The notes: generated from the letters alone by a model not told the origin. Shown: positions 24,588 through 32,883, counted from the stretch's first letter. The stretch: DNA of 64,000 nt from CAZDQL01 sp964507325 (GCA_964507325.1 CAZDQL010000020.1:1-64000); one strand, 5' to 3'. Translations and numbers: made by a program.

Positions 24588-25655
24588 GTGAAGCATCGGA
24601 TCAAAGGCTGGCTGCGAGAGGCCTGGGCGCGCCTGCTCTACCACGGCGGGCTCTGGCGCCTCGTCGACCGGCTCAGCGCGCCGCGACTCCTGATCCTGGC
24701 GGGGCACTGCGTCGACGACCCCGCGGTCAACGGCGGCCTGCCCGCGGACATGAAGATCTCGCCCGGGCGCCTGGAGGAGATCCTCAGGCGGCTCGGCCGG
24801 CGCTACCGGCTGGTCAGCGTGGGGGAGGGGTTGGCCGCGCTGCGCTCGGGGCAGGAGCGGCGTTCGCTGGTGGCGCTCTCGATGGACGACGGCTACCGCG
24901 ACAACCGCACGGCGCTCCTCGCGCTGCTCGGGCGCGCCGGCGCGCGGGCCACGGTCTTCCTCGAGTCGCTCCCCCTCGAGGAGCGCCGGGTCACCTGGCT
25001 GCACAAGTGGTTCTGGATCGTCGAGCGCACCTCGGCCGAGGAGGCGTCGCGCGCCCTCCTCGGCCACCTGCAGAGCGAGGAGCTGCGCCGCCGCGTGGAG
25101 GCGGTCCTCGCACGGGGCGAGAAGGTCGCCTACTCGGTCAAGCGCCTCTTCAAGTACGAAGCCCGCGCCGGCGATCGCGACGCGGCCCTCGACGCCCTCT
25201 TCGAGGAGCTGGGCGGAGACGAGGGGGCCCTCTGCGAGCGGATCCACCTGGACTGGGAGGACGTGCGTGTTCTCGCGGCCAGCGGCCGCGTGGAGCTCGG
25301 GGGCCATACGGTCACGCACCCGGTGCTGGCGACCCTCGACGGTGAGGAGCAGGGGCGCGAGGTGGCCCTGGGGCGCCAAGCCCTGGTGCGCGAGCTGGGG
25401 AACGAGGCGGGGCGGGTCTTCGCCTACCCCTACGGCCGCGCCTGGGACTACGACGAGCGCAGCGTGCGCGCCGTCCAGGAGGCGGGCTTCGAGGCGGCGG
25501 TCACCACCCACGCCGGAGCGGTCCGTGCCGACTGCGACCCCTGGCGCCTCCCGCGCTGGATGATCGACGAGCACACGCCGCTACACCACCTCGTCACGGA
25601 AGCTTGCGGAGGCTTCGAGCTCTGGCGACGCCTGGGGATCGACCTGGTCGAATGA
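24588..25655 (+). CDS. Polysaccharide deacetylase (NodB domain, CE4)
   Basis: A 355-aa enzyme that would remove acetyl groups from amino-sugars of a glycan. The first NodB motif is SMDDGYRDN (residue about 100; the metal-binding Asp pair is kept), and the second is GGHTVTHPVL, giving the two metal-binding histidines. FAYPYGRAWDYD is the third motif. A long insertion (about 130-225) separates motifs 1 and 2. A basic amphipathic N-terminus replaces a classical signal peptide. GTG 24588 gives MKHRIKGWLREAWARLL. It is in one transcription unit with the GNAT gene; it faces the small DUF5989-like gene 1 bp away on the other strand. Confidence 0.88.
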   Translation: MKHRIKGWLREAWARLLYHGGLWRLVDRLSAPRLLILAGHCVDDPAVNGGLPADMKISPGRLEEILRRLGRRYRLVSVGEGLAALRSGQERRSLVALSMDDGYRDNRTALLALLGRAGARATVFLESLPLEERRVTWLHKWFWIVERTSAEEASRALLGHLQSEELRRRVEAVLARGEKVAYSVKRLFKYEARAGDRDAALDALFEELGGDEGALCERIHLDWEDVRVLAASGRVELGGHTVTHPVLATLDGEEQGREVALGRQALVRELGNEAGRVFAYPYGRAWDYDERSVRAVQEAGFEAAVTTHAGAVRADCDPWRLPRWMIDEHTPLHHLVTEACGGFELWRRLGIDLVE

Positions 25656-25656
25656 G

Positions 25657-25788
25657 CTACTGCAGGGGGTAGGTGAAGTCGTCGGTGGGCTCTCCCGAGG
25701 TCATCCAGAGGAGGATGGCCAGCACCACCAGCACGGTCACCACGGGGGCGACGATCCAGATCCAGTTCTCCTTGAGGAACTTGCCCAT
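25657..25788 (-). CDS. DUF5989-like 43-aa single-span membrane protein
   Basis: A small protein, MGKFLKENWIWIVAPVVTVL then VVLAILLWMTSGEP, ending DDFTYPLQ. The order 'short amphipathic start, Trp, Pro, one membrane span, ...F.Y.L' is the DUF5989 pattern. The same pattern forms the C-terminus of the fused SGNH protein at 27426-28982 (ending APFIYTLF). TATCCT lies 9 nt before its ATG on the minus strand. Such small proteins usually accompany SxtJ and carbamoyltransferase genes; here it stands 1.6 kb away, between the deacetylase and the sulfotransferase. Function unknown; it probably assists a membrane complex. Confidence 0.7.
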   Translation of the reverse strand: MGKFLKENWIWIVAPVVTVLVVLAILLWMTSGEPTDDFTYPLQ

Positions 25789-25876
25789 CGCACCGTGAGG
25801 ATAGCGGGCCCACACCGGGCTTGTCCGTCCCGCTCCAGGAATCGCGGCCGCTGGTCGATCTCGTTGGGAGACCGCC

Positions 25877-27391
25877 ATGGCCACCGTCGCCGACCCCACG
25901 CCGCTCCTGGAGCTCGCCCGCGCCCACCTGGTGGCGGGTCGCAGCGCCGCGGCCCTCGAGCCGTTGGCGCGCGTCTGCCGCGACTGGCCGCACCTGGCCG
26001 AGGTGTGGTCGGCGCGGGCGGACACCCTGCAGGAGCTGGGGCGGAGGGAGGAGGCGCTCCAGGTCCGAGCCGAGGCCGCCCGAGTGAACCCAGCCGACCT
26101 GCCGACGCTCCTGCGGCTGGCCCTGGCCCACGAAGCCCAGGGGTGGCTCCCCGAAGCCGCCGACGCCTGGCGACGGGCGGTGGAGCTCGCTCCCGACCAG
26201 ATCGACCACCAGCTCGGATTGGCTCGAGTCGCCGCGCGGGCGGGGCGTCTCGAAGAGGCCCAGCGGGCCGCGTCGGCCGCGGTGCGTCTCGACCCCGCGG
26301 AGATCCGGGGGCAGCTCGCGTCGGCGGAGGCGTGCGAGGCCTTCGGGGACGCCGACGGCCTGGAGCGCCACGCGCGGGCGGCGCTCGCCCTGCAGCCGCA
26401 GCACCTGGCTCCCTACTACGCGCTGGCGCGGGCGGGGCGCGCCGGCGTGGAGGAGCTCGAGCAGCGGTTGGCAGAGCTCGAGCCGCAGGATCCTGGAGAG
26501 CTCCATCTGCGCTTCGCCCTGGGCCACGCCCACGACCGCGCCGGCGAAGCGGAGCAGGCCTTCCGCCACTTCGCCCGCGCGAACCGCCTCAAGGGGGCGC
26601 ACTTCGACCCGGCGGGCTTCTCGGCGGAGCTGGCGGCGGTGGAGCGCACCTTCGAGGCCGCTCGGAGAGCGACCGCCGGCCCGGCGGGGGAGGCGGAGCT
26701 GGAGCCGATCCTCGTGGTCGGCCTGCCCCGCTCCGGCAGCAGCCTGGTGGAGGAGATCCTCTCGGCGCACCCTGCGGTCCACCCCCTGGGGGAGAACCTG
26801 GGGATGCAGCGCGTCTCCGACGCCCTCGGGTACTGGCCCGACCGGCTGGGCTCCCTCACTCCGCAGAGCGCCGCCGAGCTGGCGGACGCCTACCGCACCG
26901 CCGCCCAGGTCCCCCGCGGAGCGCGGGTGGTGACCGACAAGACCCTCGCCAACCTGGGCCGCCTGCCGCTGATCGCCGCCCTCTTCCCCCGCGCACGCGT
27001 CCTGCACGTCCGGCGCCACCCCGGGGACGCCGGCCTCTCCGCCTTCAGCCTGCACTTCGCCGAGGGGAGCTGCACCTGGACCTACGACCTGGAGCACATC
27101 GCGGCGGCGAGGCGGGCCTGCGAGGGACACCTGGAGCGCTGGCGCGAGATCGGCGCCCTGCCCCATCTCGAGCTGCCGTACGAGGCGCTGGTGAGCGAGC
27201 CCCGCGCCTGGACCGAGCGGCTGCTGGCCTTCTGCGGCCTAGCGTGGGACGACGCCTGCCTGCGCTTCCACGCCCGGAAGCGCGCCGTGAGCACTCCCAG
27301 CGCCGCTCAGGTGCGGCAGCCGGTGCACCGGCGCGCAGTGGGGCGCTGGCGGGCGTACGCGCGCTGGATCGGGCCGCTCTTGGAACGCTAG
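25877..27391 (+). CDS. TPR-repeat sulfotransferase
   Basis: A 504-aa protein. Residues 1-245 form about six TPR repeats (pattern A..LA..GR..EA...), and 265-500 a PAPS-dependent sulfotransferase. The 5'-phosphosulfate loop is VVGLPRSGSSLVEEIL (from about residue 276). The 3'-phosphate-binding strand is VLHVRRHPGD (near 375). Such fusions are widespread in planctomycetes and sulfate glycans or protein tyrosines; the acceptor is unknown. ATG 25877 follows GGGAG. Its TAG stop lies in one arm of a palindrome shared with the opposing gene. It suggests sulfated surface glycans are made here. Confidence 0.88.
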   Translation: MATVADPTPLLELARAHLVAGRSAAALEPLARVCRDWPHLAEVWSARADTLQELGRREEALQVRAEAARVNPADLPTLLRLALAHEAQGWLPEAADAWRRAVELAPDQIDHQLGLARVAARAGRLEEAQRAASAAVRLDPAEIRGQLASAEACEAFGDADGLERHARAALALQPQHLAPYYALARAGRAGVEELEQRLAELEPQDPGELHLRFALGHAHDRAGEAEQAFRHFARANRLKGAHFDPAGFSAELAAVERTFEAARRATAGPAGEAELEPILVVGLPRSGSSLVEEILSAHPAVHPLGENLGMQRVSDALGYWPDRLGSLTPQSAAELADAYRTAAQVPRGARVVTDKTLANLGRLPLIAALFPRARVLHVRRHPGDAGLSAFSLHFAEGSCTWTYDLEHIAAARRACEGHLERWREIGALPHLELPYEALVSEPRAWTERLLAFCGLAWDDACLRFHARKRAVSTPSAAQVRQPVHRRAVGRWRAYARWIGPLLER

Positions 27392-27429
27392 CGTGCTGGC
27401 TCAGTAGTGCGTGTGCGCAAGCACGCTAG
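27388..27429. terminator. Palindrome carrying the stop codons of two convergent genes
   Basis: CTAGCGTGCT (27388-27397) and AGCACGCTAG (27420-27429) are perfect inverted arms with a 22-nt loop. TAG 27389-27391 ends the sulfotransferase. The mirror TAG at 27426-27428 on the minus strand ends the SGNH protein. It most likely serves as a two-way terminator; no T-run is present. Confidence 0.6.
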
Positions 27430-28982
27430 AAGAGCGTGTAGATGAAGGGCGCCACCAGCGGCGAGCTGGCCGCCACGACGAGCAGGCTGCCGACGGTGAG
27501 CAGCACGGTCACCAGGGGCATCAGGTACCAGTGCCCGCGCAGGATGAAGGAGCCCAGGAGCTCGAAGATCGTCCCCATGCGGCGCCCCAGCTTGTAGACC
27601 ACGAAGCCGAGCAGGGCCGCGATCAAGAGGATCAAGACCTTCTGGGCCTGGTGGGGCTCGAGCAGGCCGAGGAGACGGCTGCCTCCGACCGCGATCACGA
27701 AGACCACCGCCAGCAGCGCGCCTACCTTGGCCAGGGCGCCGGGCCACTTCTCCAGCTTGCGGTAGACGCGGGCGTAGGCGATCCCGAGCAGGGCCCACAG
27801 GACGACGAACAGGTAGAGCCACGTGGGCAGCCCCTCGCCGACGCTCGCGACCGGCTGCGGCATGGAGGCGGGGCGCTCGGCGGGGGGGACCAGCCCCAGG
27901 CGGTCCAGCTCGCCGTGCAGGAACTCGGCGAAAGAGCGGTTCCCGGCGGGGTTCAGGTGCCAGTCGCGGAAGAAGTAGAGGTCGGTGCCCGCAGCGGTCT
28001 GGTCGCGGAAGCGCTGGCGCACGTCGAGCACCCGTTCGGCGGGGATGCCGGCGTCGAGCGCCGTCTGGCGCAAGGCCTCGATCGGGTTGTCGGGGGACCA
28101 GGCCACCTGCGCCAGACCGAACCTCTTCTCGAAGGCCGCGCGGTAGTCGGGGTCGACCGCGCTGTGGGAGGGGATCGGCACCACCACCAGCTCGGCTCCC
28201 AGCTCCTGGCAGCTCTGCACCAGGGCCCTCAGGGCGCCGCGCGTGTGGTCCAGGGCGCGATCGACGAAGTCGGGACGCTCGTCAAGGAGGACGCCGAGCT
28301 CCTCTTCGATCGACTTGCTGCCGGGGCGGAAGTGCCGCACCTTGCCGCTCTTCTTGTGGAAGAGACGGCCGAGCGCCGTGCGCATCCAGAAGCCCGGCGG
28401 CCCGACTCCCTCGAGCTCGGTCTGCTCGCGCTCTCCCTCGGGGGTGAAGCGCGGCTTGGGCATGCCGGCGTAGTCGTTCTCGCCGTTCCAGTAGATGTCG
28501 TTGTCGTAGGGGAAGAGCAGCACCAGGTCCGGTCGCCACTCCTCTCCGTACTCCAGGAGCCAGGTCGCCTCCTGGTCGGTGGAGTAGGCCTCGGTGCCGG
28601 TGTTCACGATCTCGGCCCGGCGACCCTCGGCGCGCCACCAATCCTCCAGCAGATCGACGAAGAGGTCCTCCCGCGCCACCGTCATCCCCAGGGTGAAGGA
28701 GTCCCCCAGGGCCACGGCGCGGAAGGTGCCCGCCGCCTTCTCGGGGGTGAGCTCCGGATCGTCCCGCAGGGCGTGGTCGTTCAGGTTGAAGGTGACCTGG
28801 AAGCCCTCGCTCGTCTCGCGCGTGATCGAAACGCCGCGCTTCTTGCTCCAACCGAGGCGCTCGTGGGGCTGAATGAGCAGCTTCGGGGGCCCCATGCCGA
28901 TCAGGCGCAAGCCCCCCTCCAGGACGAGCAGGGCCATGGTGACGGAGATGGCCAGGGCCAGGAGGAAATTGAAGAACTTCAT
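27426..28982 (-). CDS. SGNH hydrolase fused to SxtJ-like and DUF5989-like membrane domains
   Basis: A 518-aa protein with three parts. A signal anchor (5-25) leads to a periplasmic SGNH/GDSL-type domain (about 85-365) with Ser95 in LGDSFTLG, and Asp340 and His342 in RDWHLNP, the family's catalytic set for O-acyl transfer or hydrolysis. Residues 385-475 form three membrane helices resembling SxtJ proteins. Residues 476-518 end with HWYLMPL...APFIYTLF, a DUF5989-type span. These three parts are normally separate neighbouring genes beside a carbamoyltransferase, so this is an operon-order fusion. A 164-bp MITE sits 5 bp before the ATG, and there is no ribosome site. Confidence 0.82.
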   Translation of the reverse strand: MKFFNFLLALAISVTMALLVLEGGLRLIGMGPPKLLIQPHERLGWSKKRGVSITRETSEGFQVTFNLNDHALRDDPELTPEKAAGTFRAVALGDSFTLGMTVAREDLFVDLLEDWWRAEGRRAEIVNTGTEAYSTDQEATWLLEYGEEWRPDLVLLFPYDNDIYWNGENDYAGMPKPRFTPEGEREQTELEGVGPPGFWMRTALGRLFHKKSGKVRHFRPGSKSIEEELGVLLDERPDFVDRALDHTRGALRALVQSCQELGAELVVVPIPSHSAVDPDYRAAFEKRFGLAQVAWSPDNPIEALRQTALDAGIPAERVLDVRQRFRDQTAAGTDLYFFRDWHLNPAGNRSFAEFLHGELDRLGLVPPAERPASMPQPVASVGEGLPTWLYLFVVLWALLGIAYARVYRKLEKWPGALAKVGALLAVVFVIAVGGSRLLGLLEPHQAQKVLILLIAALLGFVVYKLGRRMGTIFELLGSFILRGHWYLMPLVTVLLTVGSLLVVAASSPLVAPFIYTLF

Positions 28983-28987
28983 GGCTC

Positions 28988-29151
28988 TAGTGTCCTGAGT
29001 CGGAAGTTCGGCCGCACGAGGTGCGGCGCTCGGCGCCCAGGGCAGGGCGCGCCGACGACGCCTTACTCGTAAGTAAAGCTAGGAGGTGCAACGCAGTCAT
29101 GGGTGTAGAGAGCCGTGCATCGTGTGGTCGAACTTCTGACTCAGGACACTA
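28988..29151. mobile_element. MITE with 44-bp imperfect inverted repeats and TA target
   Basis: Both ends begin TAGTGTCCTGAGTC; the 44-bp arms 28988-29031 and 29108-29151 match at about 37 positions, most differences being transitions. The interior (76 bp) has no coding capacity. The flanking TA on each side fits a TA target duplication of the IS630/mariner type, which I infer from the TA alone. It separates carbamoyltransferase from the SGNH gene; removing it leaves stop TAG, AGCC, then ATG, so the genes were tightly coupled before insertion. The end facing the SGNH gene places GACACT 6 nt before its ATG. Confidence 0.85.
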
Positions 29152-30942
29152 ACTGACCATCTGGGTGACGGAGTCTCCTTCGTGGCGGAGGTGGAAGCGC
29201 GTCTCGGCGATCTCCTGCTTGTCCTCCGCGCGAATGATGTAGTTGTTCAGGAAGAGCAGGTCCATGCCGCTCTTGCTGAAGGTGTTGAAGGCGTGGGCCG
29301 GCGACTCGACGATCGGCTCCCCCTTGAGGTTGAAGGAGGTGTTCATGATCACCGGCACGTCGGTCAGCCGGCCGAACTCCTCGATCATGGCGTGGTAGTC
29401 GTGGTTGGTGGCCTTGTAGACGGTCTGCAGGCGACCGGAGCCGTCCTCGTGGGTGATCGCCGGCAGCACGCTGCGCTTCTCCTCGCGCACGGGGGTCACG
29501 TAGAGCATGAAGCGCGCCGGGAAGTGACGCTCCGCCTCGGGGATCTCGAAGAACTCGTCCGCGCGCTCCTCCAGGACGGAGGGGGCGAAGGGGCGGAAGG
29601 CCTCGCGGAACTTGATCTTGGCGTTGAGCTTGTCCTTCATCTCCGCCCGGCGCGGATCGGCGATGATCGAGCGCGAGCCCAGGGCCCGCGGGCCCCACTC
29701 GAAGCGACCCCGGAACCAGCCGCAGACCTGGCCGTCGGCGAGCTCCTGGGCCACGCGCTGGAAGAAGGCCCGGTCGTCGTCGATCTTCTCGAAGGGGATC
29801 TCGTACTCGTTGAGGAAGGCCTCCACCTGCTCGTCGGAGTACTCCGAGCCGAGCAGGGAGTCCTGCAGGGCGGGGCCGCGCGGCTGGCCGAGCAGTTGGT
29901 TGTAGACCCAGTAGGCGGCTCCCACCGCCCCGCCGTCGTCCCCGGGGGCGGGGTGGATGTAGACGTCGTCGAAGGGCCCCTGGCGCAGGAGCTTGTAGTT
30001 GGCCACCGAGTTCAGCGCGACGCCGCCGGAGAGGCACAGGGACCGCATCCCACCCGACAGCTCGTGCAGGTGGCGGATCATCTTGAGCAGGATCTCCTCG
30101 GTCACGCGCTGGATGCTGGCGGCCATGTCGCAGAAGAAGGGATCGAGCGACTTGTCCTGCAGCTTGGGGTCGCGCCGCTCCCGGCCGAAGTGCTCCTCGA
30201 AAGCCACCGAGAGGGTGTCGTCGGTCGAGAAGTGGTACGAGAAGTAGCGCATGTCGTGCCAGACGCTGCCGTCGTCCGCCACGTCGATCAGCTCGTAGAT
30301 CTTGTCCACGAAGCGCGGCTTCCCGTAGGGGTGCATCCCCATCAACTTGTACTCGCCCTCGTTGATCTCGAAGCCGCAGTAGGCGGTGAAGGCGGAGTAC
30401 AGGAGGCCGAGCGAGTGGGGGAAGCGCAGCTCCTTGATGATCTCGATCTTGTTGCCGCGTCCGATGCCCATCGTCGAGGTGGTCCACTCACCCGCGCCGT
30501 CGACGGTGAGGATCGCCGCCTCCTCGAAGGGAGACGTGAAGAAGCTCGAGGCGGCGTGCGACATGTGGTGGTCGCAGAAGAGCACCTTGGAGTTCGGCAC
30601 GCCGATCTCCCGGCTCATCATCGACTTGATCCAGAGCTTGTCGGAGATCCAGCGCTGCATCGACTCGCGGAAGACGGCCGCCGACTTGGGAAAGGTGGCC
30701 ATCGCCGTGAGCAGCATGCGCTCGAACTTGATGAACGGCTTCTCGTAGAAGACGACGTAGTCCACGTCGTGGATCGTCAAGCCGGCCTTTTCGAGCACGA
30801 ACGCGCTGGCCAATGCGGGGAAGCCTGAGTCGTGCTTGACGCGGCTGAAGCGCTCCTCGGCGGCGGCTGCCAGCAGCTCGCCATCCCTGACGAGAGCCGC
30901 GGAGGAGTCGTGGTAGTAGTAGGAGAGCCCGAGGACGATCAT
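29149..30942 (-). CDS. NodU/CmcH-type O-carbamoyltransferase
   Basis: A 597-aa enzyme that makes carbamoyl-adenylate and moves the carbamoyl group to a hydroxyl of a sugar or secondary metabolite. MIVLGLSYYYHDSSAALV begins the Kae1/TsaD-like ATPase domain; DHHMSHAASSFF supplies the metal-binding histidines; LCLSGGVALNS and ADGQVCGWFRGRFEWGPRAL lead into the C-terminal carbamoyltransferase domain. Full length for the family. The ATG at 30940-30942 follows the 69-aa gene by 19 nt, and the SGNH fusion follows downstream across a MITE. Together they look like a carbamoylation/acylation module for a surface glycan or polyketide-like product. Confidence 0.92.
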   Translation of the reverse strand: MIVLGLSYYYHDSSAALVRDGELLAAAAEERFSRVKHDSGFPALASAFVLEKAGLTIHDVDYVVFYEKPFIKFERMLLTAMATFPKSAAVFRESMQRWISDKLWIKSMMSREIGVPNSKVLFCDHHMSHAASSFFTSPFEEAAILTVDGAGEWTTSTMGIGRGNKIEIIKELRFPHSLGLLYSAFTAYCGFEINEGEYKLMGMHPYGKPRFVDKIYELIDVADDGSVWHDMRYFSYHFSTDDTLSVAFEEHFGRERRDPKLQDKSLDPFFCDMAASIQRVTEEILLKMIRHLHELSGGMRSLCLSGGVALNSVANYKLLRQGPFDDVYIHPAPGDDGGAVGAAYWVYNQLLGQPRGPALQDSLLGSEYSDEQVEAFLNEYEIPFEKIDDDRAFFQRVAQELADGQVCGWFRGRFEWGPRALGSRSIIADPRRAEMKDKLNAKIKFREAFRPFAPSVLEERADEFFEIPEAERHFPARFMLYVTPVREEKRSVLPAITHEDGSGRLQTVYKATNHDYHAMIEEFGRLTDVPVIMNTSFNLKGEPIVESPAHAFNTFSKSGMDLLFLNNYIIRAEDKQEIAETRFHLRHEGDSVTQMVS

Positions 30943-30961
30943 GGCAGAGGGGATCCGCTGG

Positions 30962-31171
30962 TCAGTCCTGGCGACGCGCGGCGCGCAGGGAGTCGTTCTG
31001 GGGGTGCCACGGCGTCCAGTTGCCGGCCCGCTGCCGCTTGAGGTGCAGCGGATCGGCGAAGAGCTGGTAGACGATCGCGAAGGGCCCGAGGGCGACGTAG
31101 TAGAGCAGCGTCAGGAGTCCGCGGGAGAGCATGCTCCCGAAGCGTTCGGTGAACTCGATCAGGCCTTGCAT
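30962..31171 (-). CDS. Small membrane protein upstream of carbamoyltransferase
   Basis: A 69-aa protein with one or two hydrophobic stretches (about 14-40: LSRGLLTLLYYVALGPFAIV) and a basic, Trp-containing tail (NWTPWHPQ). This is the pattern of tiny conserved proteins commonly found beside NodU-type carbamoyltransferases and SxtJ genes. No catalytic residues are visible. Its ATG is at 31169-31171; a minus-strand TATACT hexamer lies 107 nt upstream. It is separated from the carbamoyltransferase by 19 bp, so they are probably one operon. Role unknown; membrane tethering of the module is a guess. Confidence 0.65.
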   Translation of the reverse strand: MQGLIEFTERFGSMLSRGLLTLLYYVALGPFAIVYQLFADPLHLKRQRAGNWTPWHPQNDSLRAARRQD

Positions 31172-31278
31172 GGGGCAGTCGGTGCGTCCAGAGGGCAGCG
31201 AGCTCTCTCCACTCGGACGAGCGACGGAGATCGTCCGCGATGGAGACGCGCTGGTGTGGGGGGGAGACCGGGGGAGGA

Positions 31279-31284
31279 AGTATA
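31279..31284 (-). promoter_or_regulatory. Candidate promoter TATACT for the carbamoyltransferase operon
   Basis: The best -10 match in this 120-bp gap, on the minus strand. It would give a leader of about 100 nt before the 69-aa gene. The leader holds no clear riboswitch or hairpin that I can see. No strong -35. Confidence 0.35.
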
Positions 31285-31291
31285 CCGCCCA

Positions 31292-32653
31292 TTATCGAAC
31301 GGTGATCGAGCCCTTGTACAGCTCGTCCCGGGTGAACTCCCCGTTCTCGTCGTCGTCCCGGTACACGTCCAGGTGGATCACCACTTCCGGATCGAGCCGG
31401 GCCAGGAGCTGGGCCATCGTCTGGCGGCTGCGGACGCGCAGGGGACTGCGCAGGCCGGGGACCTCGGGCAGGATGGCGGGGATCAGGTCCCCGGCCTTCA
31501 ACCCCGTCTCCTGTGCGGGTCCCCCGGAGCGCAGGCGATCCACCACGATCCAGCTCTGACGCCCAAGGCGCACGTCCCGCACCGTCGCCCCCAGGCGCTC
31601 GAAGAGCACGCCGTCGACCCGGTCCCAGGTCTGGATGAGGGTCTGACGCCCCCGGCCGCGGGTCTCCAGCGCGACCGTCACGGGCTCTCCCGGCTCCAAC
31701 TCGAGAGTGGCGTGGAGGAACTCGTCTCCGGTGGAGACAGTTCGCCCGGCGAAGGCGGTCAGCTGGTCCCCCTCGCAGACCCCCGCCAGGTCCGCCGGCC
31801 CGTCGGCCCAGACGCGACCGACGGTCAACGGCTCTCCCGGAGCGAGCTCGAAGCCCAACCAGATCTTGCGCGCTTGCGGGAAGAGGAGGTCGTTCAGAAC
31901 CTCCCGCACCCGGTCGACCGGGATGGCGAAACCGATGTTCTCCGCCTGGCTGTTGACCGCCGAGTTGATGCCGATCAGCTCGCCGCGGATGTTCAAGAGC
32001 GGTCCGCCGGAGTTGCCGAAGTTGATCGAGGCGTCGGTCTGGATCAGGTCCTGGAAGTGCAGGCCCCGATCGGGGATCGGCACGTCGCGGTGCAGGCCGG
32101 AGATGATCCCGGTCGAGACGGTGTGGGTCTGGCCGAAGGGGTTGCCGATCGCCACCACCCTCTCACCGGGCATCAGGTCGGCGCTGGTGCCCATGCGCAC
32201 GGTGGGGAAGCCCCGCGGGCGTACGAGTCCCGTCTCCGGCCTGGGGCCCCCGGGCAGCTCGATCTGCAAGAGCGCCAGGTCCTCCGAGCGCACGAAGGAG
32301 GCCAGCTCGGCGGGGTAGCGCTTGGGGTCGCCGTCGAAGGTGACGGTGATCGAGCGGGCCCCCTCCACGACGTGGTAGTTGGTGACGATGTACCCGTCGG
32401 CGTGGACCACCACCCCCGACCCGCTCCCCTCCAGGACCTGGTTGCGCACCCCGAAGAAGGTCTGCACCCCGACGGCCACCTCGGTCTCGATGAAGACCAC
32501 CGCCGGCTTGACGGCGCGCACGACCAGGACCTCGGGCGTCAGCCGCTCGATCCGGTTCAGGTCCTTGTAGAGCAGGTCCTGCTCGACGTCCTGGGTGAGG
32601 GGGAGGAGGGAGAGGAGGGAGAGGAAGAGGGGGTTCCACATCGTCTGAGGCAC
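31292..32653 (-). CDS. HtrA/DegP-like serine protease with PDZ regions and C-terminal EF-hand
   Basis: A 453-aa exported protease. Residues 1-20 are a signal peptide. The trypsin-like domain has His94 (TNYHVV), Asp125 (SEDLAL) and Ser215 (NFGNSGGPL). Two PDZ-like regions follow, about 245-320 and 330-420. The C-terminus has an EF-hand loop at 433-444 (DDDENGEFTRDE), suggesting calcium binding, which is unusual for HtrA. Start is GTG 32653 or, 12 nt later, ATG 32641; neither has a strong ribosome site. A tRNA gene lies upstream on the same strand. Envelope protein quality control is the family role; a regulator is not visible. Confidence 0.88.
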   Translation of the reverse strand: MPQTMWNPLFLSLLSLLPLTQDVEQDLLYKDLNRIERLTPEVLVVRAVKPAVVFIETEVAVGVQTFFGVRNQVLEGSGSGVVVHADGYIVTNYHVVEGARSITVTFDGDPKRYPAELASFVRSEDLALLQIELPGGPRPETGLVRPRGFPTVRMGTSADLMPGERVVAIGNPFGQTHTVSTGIISGLHRDVPIPDRGLHFQDLIQTDASINFGNSGGPLLNIRGELIGINSAVNSQAENIGFAIPVDRVREVLNDLLFPQARKIWLGFELAPGEPLTVGRVWADGPADLAGVCEGDQLTAFAGRTVSTGDEFLHATLELEPGEPVTVALETRGRGRQTLIQTWDRVDGVLFERLGATVRDVRLGRQSWIVVDRLRSGGPAQETGLKAGDLIPAILPEVPGLRSPLRVRSRQTMAQLLARLDPEVVIHLDVYRDDDENGEFTRDELYKGSITVR

Positions 32654-32806
32654 TCGTCTCGCTTCGGGGCAGCTCTGCGGGGGATCGCTCCCCCCTTCTA
32701 GGCCACCGGCCCCCTCGGAACCACGTTCCCCGCTGGACCGCTCCCCTCTGGAGTGGCGCCCCCCGGGCCGAATCGGGCGGGACGGGGCCGTGCGGGCTGG
32801 GGCGAG

Positions 32807-32883
<77 letters not shown>

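Noticed and set aside
29149..29151. Idea that the TA-type MITE created the carbamoyltransferase stop codon
   Set aside because: Reconstructing the pre-insertion site (one TA kept) still gives TAG in frame, so the stop pre-dates the insertion, unlike the S41 case.
32680..32697. GGGGGA/TCCCCC hairpin between tRNA-Val and the HtrA-like gene
   Set aside because: Six-base stem of pure G/C in a GC-rich gap, no T-run on either strand; too weak to call a terminator.
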